Source of the DNA: Beta vulgaris subsp. vulgaris
Lineage: Eukaryota > Streptophyta > Magnoliopsida > Caryophyllales > Amaranthaceae
NCBI RefSeq assembly: GCF_026745355.1
Contig: NC_079208.1
Coordinates: forward strand, 16,071,955 to 16,135,954
Direction: 5' to 3'
Length of the DNA stretch: 64,000 bases
The translations under genes were made by a program, and so were the position numbers. Under the pieces are notes generated by a model. The model was not told the origin of the DNA. It was given only the letters and a program-made list of their open reading frames with translations, and made no database searches. Below, piece by piece: positions 1 to 10,363 of the stretch (its first letter is position 1; each line of letters starts with the position of its first letter).

Positions 1-215
1 GCATGCTCCGAATCTCTGAAACGAAAGAAAGCAGCCAAAGAAAGTACATACAAGGAGGAGAATTGCACAAATTAAGGAAATAGCTAACAAATTCATGCTC
101 TCGACATTTCACAAACGGAGAAATAGTATATACATGAGCTTATAACCGTGGTCATTTCTTTTTGTTTTAAGGAGTGACTTCTTTTTAATTAAATCTCTGC
201 CACTCACTGTGTGTT

Positions 216-1724
216 TTGCGATATGTAGGAACAATGAATTCCAAAAGACAATGCAAAGAACCTATGAGTCCTCCGCGTAAAATTGGATATGTTACATGGA
301 ATCGCCAAATGGATGTGATACTTACTTCCACATTATTTGAGCAAATTATTGAAGGGAACAAGTGTGAAGAGGATTTCAAGTCCCAAGCGCATCAAGTCGT
401 GGTGGACAAGTTAAAGGTTGAATTGAATATATTCGTGATGGTAGATTATATTAGGGTTTGGAAGAGGCACTATGCTACCATCACTGAAATTCGAGCTTAC
501 ACCATATTCAAGTGAGATGAAGAAAGGAAGATGGTGGTGATCCTTGTAGAAGAGCTTGGTGAATGAAATAAGTATTGTTTGGTATATTATTATGTCCTAA
601 TTTTTGTGATTTATTCATCAGAACAAAACCCTGCTTCTTTAATTTAACTTCACAAAAGGAAAACCCAAAATAAACAAATAAAAAATGTTAAGCCAATGAA
701 AGCCTCAAAATGCTTACTCATATTATTTAAGATAAAATCAAAATAACCAGCAGCAACAATTAGGTTTTTTTCACTGGCTTACATGAGAACTAGAGCTCGG
801 ACGATGGTGATATAATAAGAGAAGGAAATAATTGTTTGCCTGACATATTCTCCTCAAATATTTAGCTTACAAGATAAAGTCCTATACATGCAACTACTGA
901 AACAACGTGACTTATTCAAGGTCTTGCTACATTTATACAACAATTGAGCATGCCATGCATATTGCCATTATCATTGAACTACCACTGTAGACTCTCTTTA
1001 TTACATCTGGTATGTTATCATGTTCCTTCTATGAAGTTTCAATAGAAGGAGATGGTGTAAACAGTCTTCCGCATGTGATGTCTCTCAAAGGCAGCAATGA
1101 TCTCATCTATGTTATCCTCCTAGGATTCAGTTGCTTCAATCTGCATCAAATATTACATACTGGATAAGAAGAAGAGAATAGATATTTCACACAGGATGTA
1201 TTTGGTGCAAAAGCAAGCATTTAAACTGAAATATTTCTTTGTTTTCTAGTTGGTTATATTGTATAAAATAACTGAGAATTCTAGCATATAGTTGATTTTC
1301 TTTGGTGCAATGATATGGTTCATTTTGTTGTTGTAACGTGCAGGAAAATCCTAATGCCTTTGCATACTTGAACAAGTGTATTGAAAATTGAGACGATATA
1401 GTTACTTTATTTGCTTCGGATAGAGCAATCGATGATGGGGCTGAGCAACACGAGGAGTCCGCTAGTGCTATGAACACTGAAACTGAAGGGGTGAGTACAT
1501 CGGAGACTTCTTCTGGAGGTTCAAACAAGAATCTTAAGAGAGATTATCTAGCTGATGCCGTTAGTAGCTTTGCGGAGTCTTTCAAGGAGTATGTGAGTAA
1601 AGCACAAGGCCCTCCAAAATCAAGTTCCCAAGATATCTACGATGTAGTCTCTAGTGTTCTTAGGATTTTGCATCAACAAGTACTTAAGGTTGTGAAGAGG
1701 TATATGAATAGGACGGTGAATTAG
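216..1724 (+). pseudogene. Myb/SANT-like DNA-binding domain gene, decayed (two exons)
   Basis: The first exon (ATG likely at 234) encodes an N-terminal part typical of the plant L10-interacting-MYB / Myb_DNA-bind_3 group: a W-N-R-Q-M-D start, an acidic helix, and a V-W-K-R-H-Y segment. A TGA at 513-515 falls where the family has a conserved tryptophan before D-E-E-R-K-M, and the frame continues after it. The second exon starts after an acceptor CAG at 1341-1343 with an N-P-N-A motif (family: H-P-N-A-K). It then has another in-frame stop near 1390, a Ser/Glu-rich linker and a C-terminal helical region ending at the TAG near 1724. These proteins are DNA-binding factors, often derived from Harbinger-type transposon partners. 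With two nonsense mutations it is most likely a dead copy. The intron (about 560-1343) has no recognised content. Confidence 0.7.
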
Positions 1725-2033
1725 TTTGATATGCTAAAAAGTTAGACAAGATTTTATTATATATTAGTGATTAGTAGTTTCGTTTCGGTGGTTCTAGAGA
1801 TTGAATTATAATCCTAAACTTTAGCTTGGTTTACCAAATAATATTTGAATTTGGAATTCAAGATTTGAAATTCTATGTATTCCCAAACAGCTTGTTAGAA
1901 TTTGAAATTCCAAATTTGAAAATCTTAAGTTTCTCAAACACAGGACTTTGAATTGAAAATTTTCTAGAATTTGAATTGAACTATTTGAAATGAAATGTGG
2001 ATATCCAGATGCAACCTAAAGGAATTTTTTTTT
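1725..2033. other. AT-rich 3' flank of the Myb/SANT pseudogene
   Basis: Non-coding. Short direct and inverted motifs of the form GAATTTGAAATTC recur between about 1845 and 1985, so this may be the remains of a small repeat. No gene is visible. Confidence 0.4.
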
Positions 2034-2295
2034 ACCACTTTATAAAGTTGACTTTTTTCGATAACTACCTTATAAACAATTTTTTTAAATAATCATCTTA
2101 TATGATTATTTATATATTAAATTGCCATAACTTGACAGATTTCATCGTATAAATCGTCAATTGTTTTCCCATAATATTTCATTTTTCATGGAATATGTCA
2201 ATTGGTAGTAATTTAAAACAAGAGGAGTTATATAAGGTTTTTTTAAAATGTTTATAAGGTGGAGTATTGAGAAAAAGTTGACTTTTAAGATGGTT
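2034..2295. repeat. MITE-like element with about 50-bp imperfect terminal inverted repeats
   Basis: The left end (ACCACTTTATAAAGTTGAC, then a CCTTATAAAC block) is matched in reverse complement by the right end (the GTTTATAAGG block, then AAAGTTGACTTTTAAGATGGT). The centre is AT-rich and non-coding. The ends are imperfect and I could not fix a target duplication, so the superfamily is open. The long diverged repeats would suit a Mutator-type MITE. Confidence 0.5.
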
Positions 2296-2526
2296 AAAAT
2301 CAAACAATTCTAAACTAAAAACTAATAAAACCAGTTTTTAGTCTTTTTCTAGAAAAAAAAAAGACGAGAAAAATTAGTTTCCAAATTTCTGTTTTTAGGT
2401 TTCAAAATTGACTAGATAGTATAAGTGGTATGAGAATAGTTTTTTTTCATTAAACCTCTTATATCAATAACTTTTCAGCCATTTTGATAGTCGTTAATAA
2501 ACAGTTGTAATAGAATTGAACTTTAA
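2296..2526. other. AT-rich spacer
   Basis: Homopolymer-rich intergenic DNA between two MITEs; no ORF or signal recognised. Confidence 0.4.
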
Positions 2527-2887
2527 GGTCCGTTTGGTAGGGCGTAAAACATTTTTAGTGTAAAATATTTTTCATGAAAAACAATTTACAACGGAAAGCA
2601 CAATTCCAAAATTAGTTTTCCGTTGTTTGGTTTCATGTAAGAAAAATGATGAAAGGAAAGGAATATGAAAGGGAAAGTAAGGAGGTAGTGAGAGGAGTGT
2701 ACAAGAGAGATAAGGAAAAACAGTTTTCTCTTCATTTGAAAGAAAAATGGTTTTTCATCATTGGGAGAGTAATTTTACCCCAAGAGAAAATGGTTTTACA
2801 CCCTTTTGCCAATCAAACAATGTAAAACTAAAAAATAGAGGAAAACAGTTTTCCGGGAAAACGTTTTACGCCCTATCAAACGGAGCC
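2527..2887 (-). repeat. Harbinger (Tourist-like) MITE, copy 1
   Basis: The 361-bp element has terminal repeats related to GGCTCCGTTTGGTAGGGCG and its reverse complement. It is flanked by TAA on the right and TAA/TTAA on the left, the 3-bp target preference of PIF/Harbinger elements. It is in inverted orientation to the copy at 3311-3672, with which it shares the whole interior. It is non-coding; ORFs across it arise from the inverted-repeat sequence. Confidence 0.8.
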
Positions 2888-3270
2888 TAAGTGTAATGTT
2901 ATAAGGGAAGTGTCTTTAAAATATTCATAGGAATTGAACTCGTGTTTTTTCTCCAAAGAAAAGCAATTTTCATTATTACTCATTACCACCTTTTTAGGTG
3001 GTTTTGGATGAAAATGAAAAATTAAGAAGAAAAATAAACATTTTAAGATAAATTAACATTACCATACATTCATAAATTTATTCATAAATTTACATATAAA
3101 TTCATTCATATTATTACAATTTATAACCAACTAACAAACCGACAATTAATATCAAAAAATTAAAAAATCTAGTGCTTTGCGTCGGTATAACGAACCTAAT
3201 GGTTTGGGAGGAAGGCTAGGGTCAAACAGGTTACGGTTTAAAATGACCCATTTTGAGTACACATCCTTGA
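2888..3270. other. AT-rich spacer between two MITEs
   Basis: Non-coding AT-rich DNA. A stretch of CATTCATAAATTTATTCATAAAT-type near-repeats occurs around 3065-3110. No gene seen. Confidence 0.4.
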
Positions 3271-3310
3271 TGTGAAATCAATTAGCAAAGTTGAAGTGAT
3301 ACATATATAA

Positions 3311-3672
3311 GGCTCCGTTTGGTAGGGCGTAAAACGTTTTCCTGGAAAACTGTTTTCATCTATTTCCAGTTTTACATTGTTTGGTTGGCAAAGGAGTGTA
3401 AAACCATTTTCCCTTGGAGTAAAATTATACTCCCAATGATGGAAAACCATTTTCCCTTCAAAATGAAGGGAAAACTCTTTTCCTTATCTCTCTTACACAC
3501 TCCTTTCATTACCTACTTACTTTCCCTTTCATATTTCTTTCATTTTCATTATTTTTCTTACATGGAACCAAACAACGAAAAACTAATTTTGGAATTGTGT
3601 TTTGCATTGTAAATTATTTTCCATGAAAATCATTTTACACTGAAAATGTTTTACGCTCTACCAAACAGAGCC
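3311..3672 (+). repeat. Harbinger (Tourist-like) MITE, copy 2
   Basis: Starts GGCTCCGTTTGGTAGGGCG and ends with its near-perfect reverse complement. TAA precedes (3308-3310) and follows (3673-3675), a 3-bp target duplication. It is the inverted twin of 2527-2887. It is inserted in the left LTR-like arm: removing it restores the match to the right arm near 7550. Confidence 0.88.
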
Positions 3673-3815
3673 TAAGAACGCTTAGTTTTTGATTGATTAA
3701 AATTAGTCTCACTAATTTGATTAATTAGCCTAATCATGATTAATTAGCACTAATCTCATTTAAGTGTTCTTTAATCATGTTTAAGTACTTAATTAGTGTT
3801 AATTAGCCTAATCAT

Positions 3816-4346
3816 GATAACAATTATCCGCGCCCATCACCCGTGACCCAAAACTCCATCCACACCATCCATCATCTGCCAAAAACTTCACCCATATCCG
3901 CTCCACCTATCATCCGCGGGTGGGAAACGGGTGATACTAGGAATATAAACTATTTTTTAGACTTGGCAATTTTAAAGAAAGTAATATATGAAAAATTAAT
4001 CATAGTCTCATAAATTATCAATATAGTGACAAAATATCAATTTTATTACACACGAAAAGTAATTATAAGTGTTCTTTTATCCTTTCACAAAAATTTAAGT
4101 ATTCTTTTAATTACCGTAAATGACACATGGCAGTACAATTTTTTTTAATACATATATATGGATAAATATATTAATGGATGGATGAAGCGGGTGATGGATC
4201 TAACAAATACCATCCATATCCGACCCGATCCACCACCCCCGATCCATCCATCATCGTGATTAGTCCCCGCTTCACCGCGGGTGATCACCCATTTATTCGG
4301 GGCGGGTGGGTGGATAATCCCCACTCACCCATGGATAATTGTTATC
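3816..4346. repeat. TIR repeat (GATAACAATTATCC ends) with GC-rich subterminal repeats
   Basis: Begins GATAACAATTATCC and ends GGATAATTGTTATC, an inverted repeat. Both subterminal regions carry GGGTGGATGG/CCATCCACCC-type words on opposite strands (3830-3930 and 4170-4335), so the ends can fold. The centre is AT-rich and non-coding. A diverged relative of the subterminal region lies near 62020-62200. I could not find a clear target duplication; a hAT-like origin is possible. Confidence 0.6.
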
Positions 4347-4383
4347 TCTAAGCAATGATGTATTTAGGCCTTAAAAACTACTA

Positions 4384-4865
4384 CTCCTTCCGTCCCAGAA
4401 TACTATTTACACTTTCCTTTTTAATTTATCCCATAATACTTTTTACAATTCTATTTAGAGATACGATCCACTATTATTTTAATCATTCTACCTTTTTACT
4501 ATTGGCCCACACTCTCTTTTCTACATAAAAAAATAATATTCCCTCTACTTTTTTTTGTATTTGCTACATTGTTCTTTTCACTAGTTTTTACAAAATGTCC
4601 TTTTTAATCTTTTTTGGTGTACATTTTGACCCCTTTAGCACTAAATAAGGTGGAAAAAGGTGATAAAGGTAGTATTTTTGGGTGGAAAAGGAGAAAAATA
4701 AATATAATAATATTACTTTTTGGTGGAAAAAGAGAGAAACGACATATATAATAGTATTATTTTTGGGTGGGCCAAGTCTCCTAATAAGGAAAATTGATAT
4801 AATGTAGCAAGTAAAAAAAAAAGCAATCCTTTAAGGAAAATATAACAAGTAAAAACAAGCGGAGG
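4384..4865. repeat. Stowaway/mariner-type MITE(s), probably nested
   Basis: Starts after a TA with the common plant mariner-MITE terminus CTCCTTCCGTCCCAGAATAC and ends GCGGAGG followed by TA. A second start-like CCCTCTACTTTTTTTTGTA occurs at 4541. It pairs with the reverse-complement motif near 4795-4815 (ATAATGTAGCAAGTA), suggesting one element nested in another. Non-coding. Confidence 0.65.
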
Positions 4866-5246
4866 TAGTACCACTCTTATTACCTATCAACTATAACCAT
4901 GACCCCACATTCTATCTCCTCAAAATAAAATAATACTTCTTTTACTAGCTACTAACTCCTAGTCTCCTATCATATCTACATTTTATAAAAATAACAATTG
5001 ATAACCAAACAACAACTTATCATCTAAAACTACGTGCCTTGATAAGTGTCAAGAGTATTCTGGAACGAAGGGCGTATAAATAGGGGTTAAGTTGTCTTGT
5101 AATAGGTAAGTGTTGTCGTTGAATAAAATAATGAGCTTTGAGCTTGTTATAGAGTTGTTAACTCGAAAATGCACTAGTCTACGATCTTGTGTGTGAAATC
5201 TTGAACCGCGACTAGATGCAAATTCACCTCACAAACTCATTGCACT

Positions 5247-6712
5247 TGTTGAGCCAATATGGTTTTGATGATGAAAAACTAAAGTAATAACTAACAAGGT
5301 TTACAAGTTTTATGTGTGCAAGGTTCATGAATTAACAATGGTGCTTTATAAATATAATAAGTGAAGTTCCTGAGCTGGAACTCCAAGAGAAGAAGAGCTT
5401 TATTGCATAAGGGTGTAATTAGGTTTCTTATGTAAGAAACAAAGATCTTCATAAGGTAATGAATTGGAACTATGGAGTTGTTCCTGTGAATAAAGGAATT
5501 GTTCCTATGGAACTATGTTAGTGGAACTAGTATAGGAAACATGTGTCTAAAACGATGAACTGACTAAAATTATAAGATAGTGTTTATCTGTTCCTTTGTA
5601 AGGAACTGATGAACTGACACGGTTAAGGAACTAACGAAATTAAAGAAACTAGACAAGTATTATATATATGGTGCAACAGTTATAATGTGTCAGTTGAATT
5701 GTTAAAGGCTAAAATTTAGGAATCTGTTTTGTGTTTGTTAAAAATCTGATTTTAAGGAAAATATTTTTAAAGGAAAGATTTTATCTTTATTGAAAATAAA
5801 ATCTTTTTCGGTTTTTGGATAAAATATTTTAAAAGATATTATTTTGATAAAAGGATTTAATTTTTGTTTTATTAATTAATATACTTTTTAATTAAATCAG
5901 ATTTTTGGTTTACTGCATAAGGGTTGCTATAATTAAGGAAGCGGTAGAATTTCCATAACACACGTTTAACGTAGATCATGGAGATCATGGGTGTCAAAAG
6001 GAACGTGTTCCTCTAGTTAAGGAACATCATGGAAAAATGTTTTTACCCACTAACACATGATCTAATCCACGTTCGTTAAACTTACTACTATTTAAGACAA
6101 GCACTTAACTGAGTTCAATGTGTGTCTGACAAAGTGATAATTAATCTACAAAGGTATTAATTTGAGTATCACTTTTATTGAGTCAGTACCACCAAAGTTC
6201 AAAGTTCCAAGTTCCAAGTTTCATTACCATATGAGTTCATTATTTCATTAGTACTTTCTATCATACTACTATTTTGTATTTCGAGTTAAGAAAAGAGTTG
6301 AGAAGAACTCTTATTGTTTGAGTTTGGGGAAAGGGATTGAGTGAATCCTGTAAAGTGTGAGGCTTTGAGTGAAGCAAAGAAAGAGAAAGGAACTTCGAAT
6401 GAAGTTCGAGAGGAACAACAGTTAGAGAGAACTGTTGTTGGGACTTGAGTTTGTAGAGCAACTCAAGGAGTGGCTCGAGAGATAATAGGTTTGTAACAAA
6501 GGTGTTTTGGCCTATTATAGTGAAAGAGTGTAGTTTAAAATCCCTAGTGGTCAAGGTTGTTTCTTCTTGTTGGGCCCAAGAAGTTTTTCCTTGTAAAGTC
6601 TCTTGTGTCTTTCTCTTGTTCCTTTCATTGTTTTATAATTCTGCGAAAAGTTACGTTTATTTCTCACACATACAATTCACCCCCCTCTTGTAGTGTTCCT
6701 ATAGAAATAACA
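5247..6712 (+). mobile_element. Solo LTR, same copia family as the 33.8-kb LTR
   Basis: 1,466 bp beginning TGTTGAGCC and ending ...AATAACA (TG...CA). Both ends match, in opposite orientation, the LTR at 33773-36390, including the terminal ACAATTCACCC and GTGTTCCTA blocks and the start with GATGATGA. No internal region or partner LTR is next to it, so it is a solo LTR. The flanking five bases (GCACT and TTTTT) do not match, so it may have formed by inter-element recombination. ORFs at 6261-6693 are LTR-internal and not genes. Confidence 0.7.
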
Positions 6713-7590
6713 TTTTTGGGTTTTTAAGTTTAAGAGAACTAATGAAATAATACAATAAAAATAGGCTCCCAAATCTTGGTTTGGAGAGGTTCTCTTGAAG
6801 TCGTGGTTCAAAATTTACACACAATATCGCAGTCTAGTGCATTTCGAGTTAACAACTCTATTACAAGCTCAAAACTCACTATTTCATTCTACAACACTTA
6901 CCTCTTACAAGACACATTAACCCCTATTTATAGTAGTTTATAAGGCCTAAATACATCATTGCTTACATCATCAATACATTACTTACATATGAAGTAATTA
7001 ATATTCTAATACAAAACCAACTAAGTATAGAAACTTATCTTCATGTAACTCTTTGCATCTTATTGGCTAAGCTTTGTCATCCTAACCAATGAAATCTTGC
7101 TCTTCACTTCAAGTTGATCCAAATCCATGCAAGAAATCATTAAAATATTATAGATAGCGTGCTGCCTAAGGAATCTCAAAACCAAGTGTCATTCATGCCA
7201 TATGTGGCAGTTGTGTAGGACTTCTAATAGGAAACTTTCTTATCCCTTAAGCAAGTTTCTGATTGGTTGTACCTTGTCATCATAGCCAATTAGATCAAGT
7301 TGCATATTGGGCACACCTTGTTGGATAATTATATTTGCAAAGAGCCTTCGTCTGACTAATCTGAACTAGTTAAGGCATCATTAGCATATACTAAGTATTA
7401 TTAGCTATTAATTAATCATGATTAGGAATAGTTATCCGTAATTAACACTAATTAAGTACTTAAACATGAATAAGGAACACTTAAACGAGATCAGTGCTAA
7501 TTAATCAAGATTAGTAAGGCAAATCTTAATCAATCAAAAACTAAGTGCTCTTAGATATGTATCACTTCAACTTTGCTAATTGATTTCACA
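6713..7590 (-). mobile_element. LTR-like sequence, right copy of the inverted pair
   Basis: Reverse-complement counterpart of 3271-5246, ending ...TGATTTCACA. It carries the matching minus-strand TATA box (6925-6932) and leader-like stretch at 6785-6920. It lacks the three MITEs of the left copy, so those inserted after the copies formed. About 6975-7400 has no counterpart on the left and is simple AT-rich DNA. Confidence 0.5.
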
Positions 7591-8129
7591 TAATCCTAAA
7601 CGTTGGATTATTCTTTGAATTTTGAAATGGAGGACTATTCTGGAAGACCGAGTAAAGATGAGATTATTCCCAGCGAAAGACCAAAAAAAAAAGGCGAGTA
7701 AAAACTTTTCAAAAAAAAAAACTGTGTTTTTTCAAAAAAAAAAAAAAAAAAAAAAAAAAAGCCATCAAAATTTCAAAGATTCATAAATTGGATCTTTAAA
7801 AGTCATTTGAGTTCTTTGTCCGGACATAAAAGAAATGGGGACTTTTTGCAAATATCATACTCAATCAAACAACAAGAGAGAGAGTGTGTGTCGAGAGAGA
7901 TAATGTTTATGAGAGAAGACAATTTTTCAGAAAAGTCCTAAGAGATAGTGAGAGGAAGTGACGAACAATGAAAGTGAGATTTGGGGGACCTTAATCTTTA
8001 GTGATACAAGAGAGACCTTGAACAAACTTCGAAGAACTCACCAAATATTTATAGTTGAGGTAACATTGACCCGACCAGACACGAAAAATAGCGAGTTTTG
8101 GACATGATATTTCAGTCAACAATTCAGAT
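7591..8129. other. Spacer with long poly-A tract
   Basis: Non-coding, with A-rich runs at 7683-7760 including about 28 uninterrupted A residues near 7733-7760, and GAGAGAGAG-type simple repeats around 7870-7900. No gene recognised. Confidence 0.4.
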
Positions 8130-8663
8130 TAGGGCTGGCAATCAGGTCGGGTTGGGTCATTTTCAGGTTGACCTGATTTAGATTTCAGGTAAGTTACCCC
8201 TAACTCAAACTGATTTTAATTTTAGGTCGAAAATCATAACCTAGACCCAACCTTATCGATTTCAGGTTGACCCAAAAACCAACCCAAAATGACTTGAAAT
8301 GAAATTCAATTATACATGCTAAGTTATGAAAGTATGGGTTAATAACTTGAAATGAAATTTAGATGCTCCAAGAAATGGGCATGGCCTAATACAAATAAGA
8401 ATAACAAAAGATAGGTTGTATAAGCTATGAAAGTCCGGGGTAATTTCAGGTTGACCCGACCTGAAAAAAATCCAACTTCTAAATTGGGTTATTTGGGTTA
8501 TTTTCAAGTTCACAAAGTCAATCCGAACCTAACCCATTATATTTTCAGGTCTAGTTGGGTCGACCTAGTTTTTATTTCAGGTCAAAAATCTCCACCCAAA
8601 CTCGAAAATTTCTGGTCAGTTTCAGGTCGGGCTATCGGATTGGGTCAACTTTTGCCAACCCTA
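8130..8663. repeat. hAT-type MITE rich in TTCAGGTTGACC words
   Basis: Terminal repeats TAGGGCTGGCAA and TTGCCAACCCTA. Flanks ATTCAGAT (8122-8129) and ATTCAGGC (8664-8671) form an imperfect 8-bp target duplication, as expected for hAT elements. The interior is many diverged repeats of TTCAGGTTGACCCGA and its complement. This makes overlapping ORFs on both strands that are not genes. Confidence 0.72.
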
Positions 8664-8671
8664 ATTCAGGC

Positions 8672-9276
8672 TGACCCGATTATTGGACTGATGCTTTACT
8701 TAATTTCGACGAATCCCGAACAGGTCCGGCTCAGGATCATCTCCAATATCTGGAAACTAAGGATAAGCCTTTGAAAATATTTTAACCAGATTTAATTAAG
8801 TAGGTGGCAGAGGTTGGAAAACTAAAGGTGGCAATTATAATAATAAATGCGAGTTGGGGTAGGACGTTAGCCAACTCCATATTTAGCCAACTTCTATTTA
8901 GTAACTAGTATTTGGGCCCAGACGTTACCCCAAGTTGGTATTGTTTTCCGAATTTAGTATGCATCTTTTTCTATTCCCGTTAAAATATATTAAGGAAAAT
9001 TGAACATTTAAAAAGTACAAATATAATAATGTGAACACTTAAAGCATGATTAAAAGTTGGTTGAGATGGTAATTGTATCATGTATAACATCAAGAAGTTA
9101 CGGGTTCAAATCTTGTTGCAAGCTAATTTTACTTTTTGTTAATGGACATGACTTATGTACATATTGGACAATTCTAGTATAGTAACAAAGATGCCACGTG
9201 ACGTATATACATTATCACGTACGCCTTTTAATATATTTGTATAGATTTAACTAAACTATTTGTTAATTAGGTAAGT
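8672..9276. other. Intergenic spacer
   Basis: AT-rich and non-coding, with no ORF or repeat I can name. Confidence 0.4.
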
Positions 9277-9284
9277 CCCATAAT

Positions 9285-9908
9285 TAGGGATGGCAATCCA
9301 ATCCGAATCCGACCCTAATTCGCTCCGATCCGAAGGAAAAAATCCGAGTTGACTCCGACAAAGAAGTAATCCGACTCCGACTCCGTTTAAAAAATCCAAT
9401 TCTGAGTCGGAGGAGGGTCGGAGTTGGATCTCATAAAATAATCCGACATCCGAATTCGACTCCGACTTTGAGTCAATCAATCTTTTTTTCTTATTTATGT
9501 AATGTATTATTTATGTATAATCTGACTTCGACATTCAGCCAGTTATATTATATAGGATGTTCCCACAGAAAAAATGATTAAAAAATTGGAAGAAAAATAA
9601 GTCGGATCAGGTTCGGAGTCGGATGTTCGGATTTTAAGTCAGATGTCCGGATTTTAAGTCGGATGTTCGGATTTTAAGTCGGATGTCCGAATTTTAAGTC
9701 GGATGTCCGGATTTTAAGTCGGATGTCCGGATTTTAAGTCGGGTCGGATCTCGGAGTCGGATGTTCGGATTTTAGGTCGGGTCGGATTCGGATTTTCAAA
9801 GTCGGATCTCAGAGTCGGAGTCGGACTCAGATTTAAAATCCGACTTTCTGTAGGGTCGGAGTCGGATTATGCATAATCCGGTCCAAGTCCGACCCGTTGC
9901 CATTCCTA
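9285..9908. repeat. hAT-type MITE with perfect 8-bp target duplication
   Basis: Ends TAGGGATGGCAA and TTGCCATTCCTA. The flanks CCCATAAT at 9277-9284 and 9909-9916 are identical, an 8-bp hAT-type target duplication. The interior is built from TCCGAC/GTCGGA words on both strands, giving strong fold-back potential. It includes a 20-bp minisatellite (separate entry). No transposase. Confidence 0.88.
9602..9790 (+). repeat. 20-bp minisatellite inside the hAT MITE
   Basis: About seven to eight tandem units of GGATGTCCGGATTTTAAGTC with single-base variants (TTCGG for TCCGG, CAGATG for CGGATG). The unit is itself composed of the element's own GTCGGA/TCCGA words. Confidence 0.85.
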
Positions 9909-10363
9909 CCCATAATCACTTTTTCTTTTTATGTATATAAATTCTCATTTATTGCAAAAAACTATTTATTGTGTGGTACCCATTTATTGCAAAAAACTAT
10001 TAGCCTGCCATAATGCTACTAGAATATGCAGTCCTGAACAGGATTCAATATCTGATATAAAAATGTCGATATTAGCACTTCCCATCTTCCTTTATATTTG
10101 CGAATCATATATTTTCCAAAACTGCAGCAGCTACAAGCGAAGGTGCCTTCATTATTACAAGACATTTGCAACAGCCTAATAAATGGGCAATCTGACAGCT
10201 TGTACTGGATACAAAAAAACAACAAAATGGTTCAATCAAGTTGTGAAATTTCTAGCAAAGCACGGAATTCAAACCAAAGCATGTGTACTGATTCAAAGAT
10301 GACTAATTTTGCAACCACTTAAACGTTCAACCAGATCACGATTATTTGTATCCACAAGAGCAG

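Larger units (their letters stand above)
3271..5246 (+). mobile_element. LTR-like sequence, left copy of an inverted pair, broken by three MITEs
   Basis: Blocks at 3271-3310, 3673-3815, 4347-4380 and about 5047-5230 occur in the same order, reverse-complemented, at 7590-7550, 7545-7400, 6972-6936 and 6935-6785. The sequence starts TGTGAAATC. It carries a TATA box at 5075-5082 followed by a transcribed-leader-like stretch, which looks like the promoter/R part of an LTR. Three MITEs (3311-3672, 3816-4346, 4384-4865) separate the blocks. It could be a solo LTR or one arm of a large fold-back element. No ORF is present. Confidence 0.5.

Noticed and set aside
1..215. First exon of the Myb/SANT-like gene before 216
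   Set aside because: A GTAG acceptor-like end at about 226-229 hints at an upstream leader exon, but nothing else supports one in the first 215 bases.
3238..3612. ORFs of 70 and 97 residues on opposite strands
   Set aside because: Both are translations of the Harbinger MITE's inverted repeats; the same pattern appears in the copy at 2527-2887.
5341..6712. Host gene around the ORFs at 6261-6693
   Set aside because: The whole interval matches the copia LTR at 33773-36390 and is bounded by TG...CA.
8319..9480. ORFs across 8319-8774 and 9256-9480
   Set aside because: Products of word repeats in the hAT MITEs; no conserved domain.
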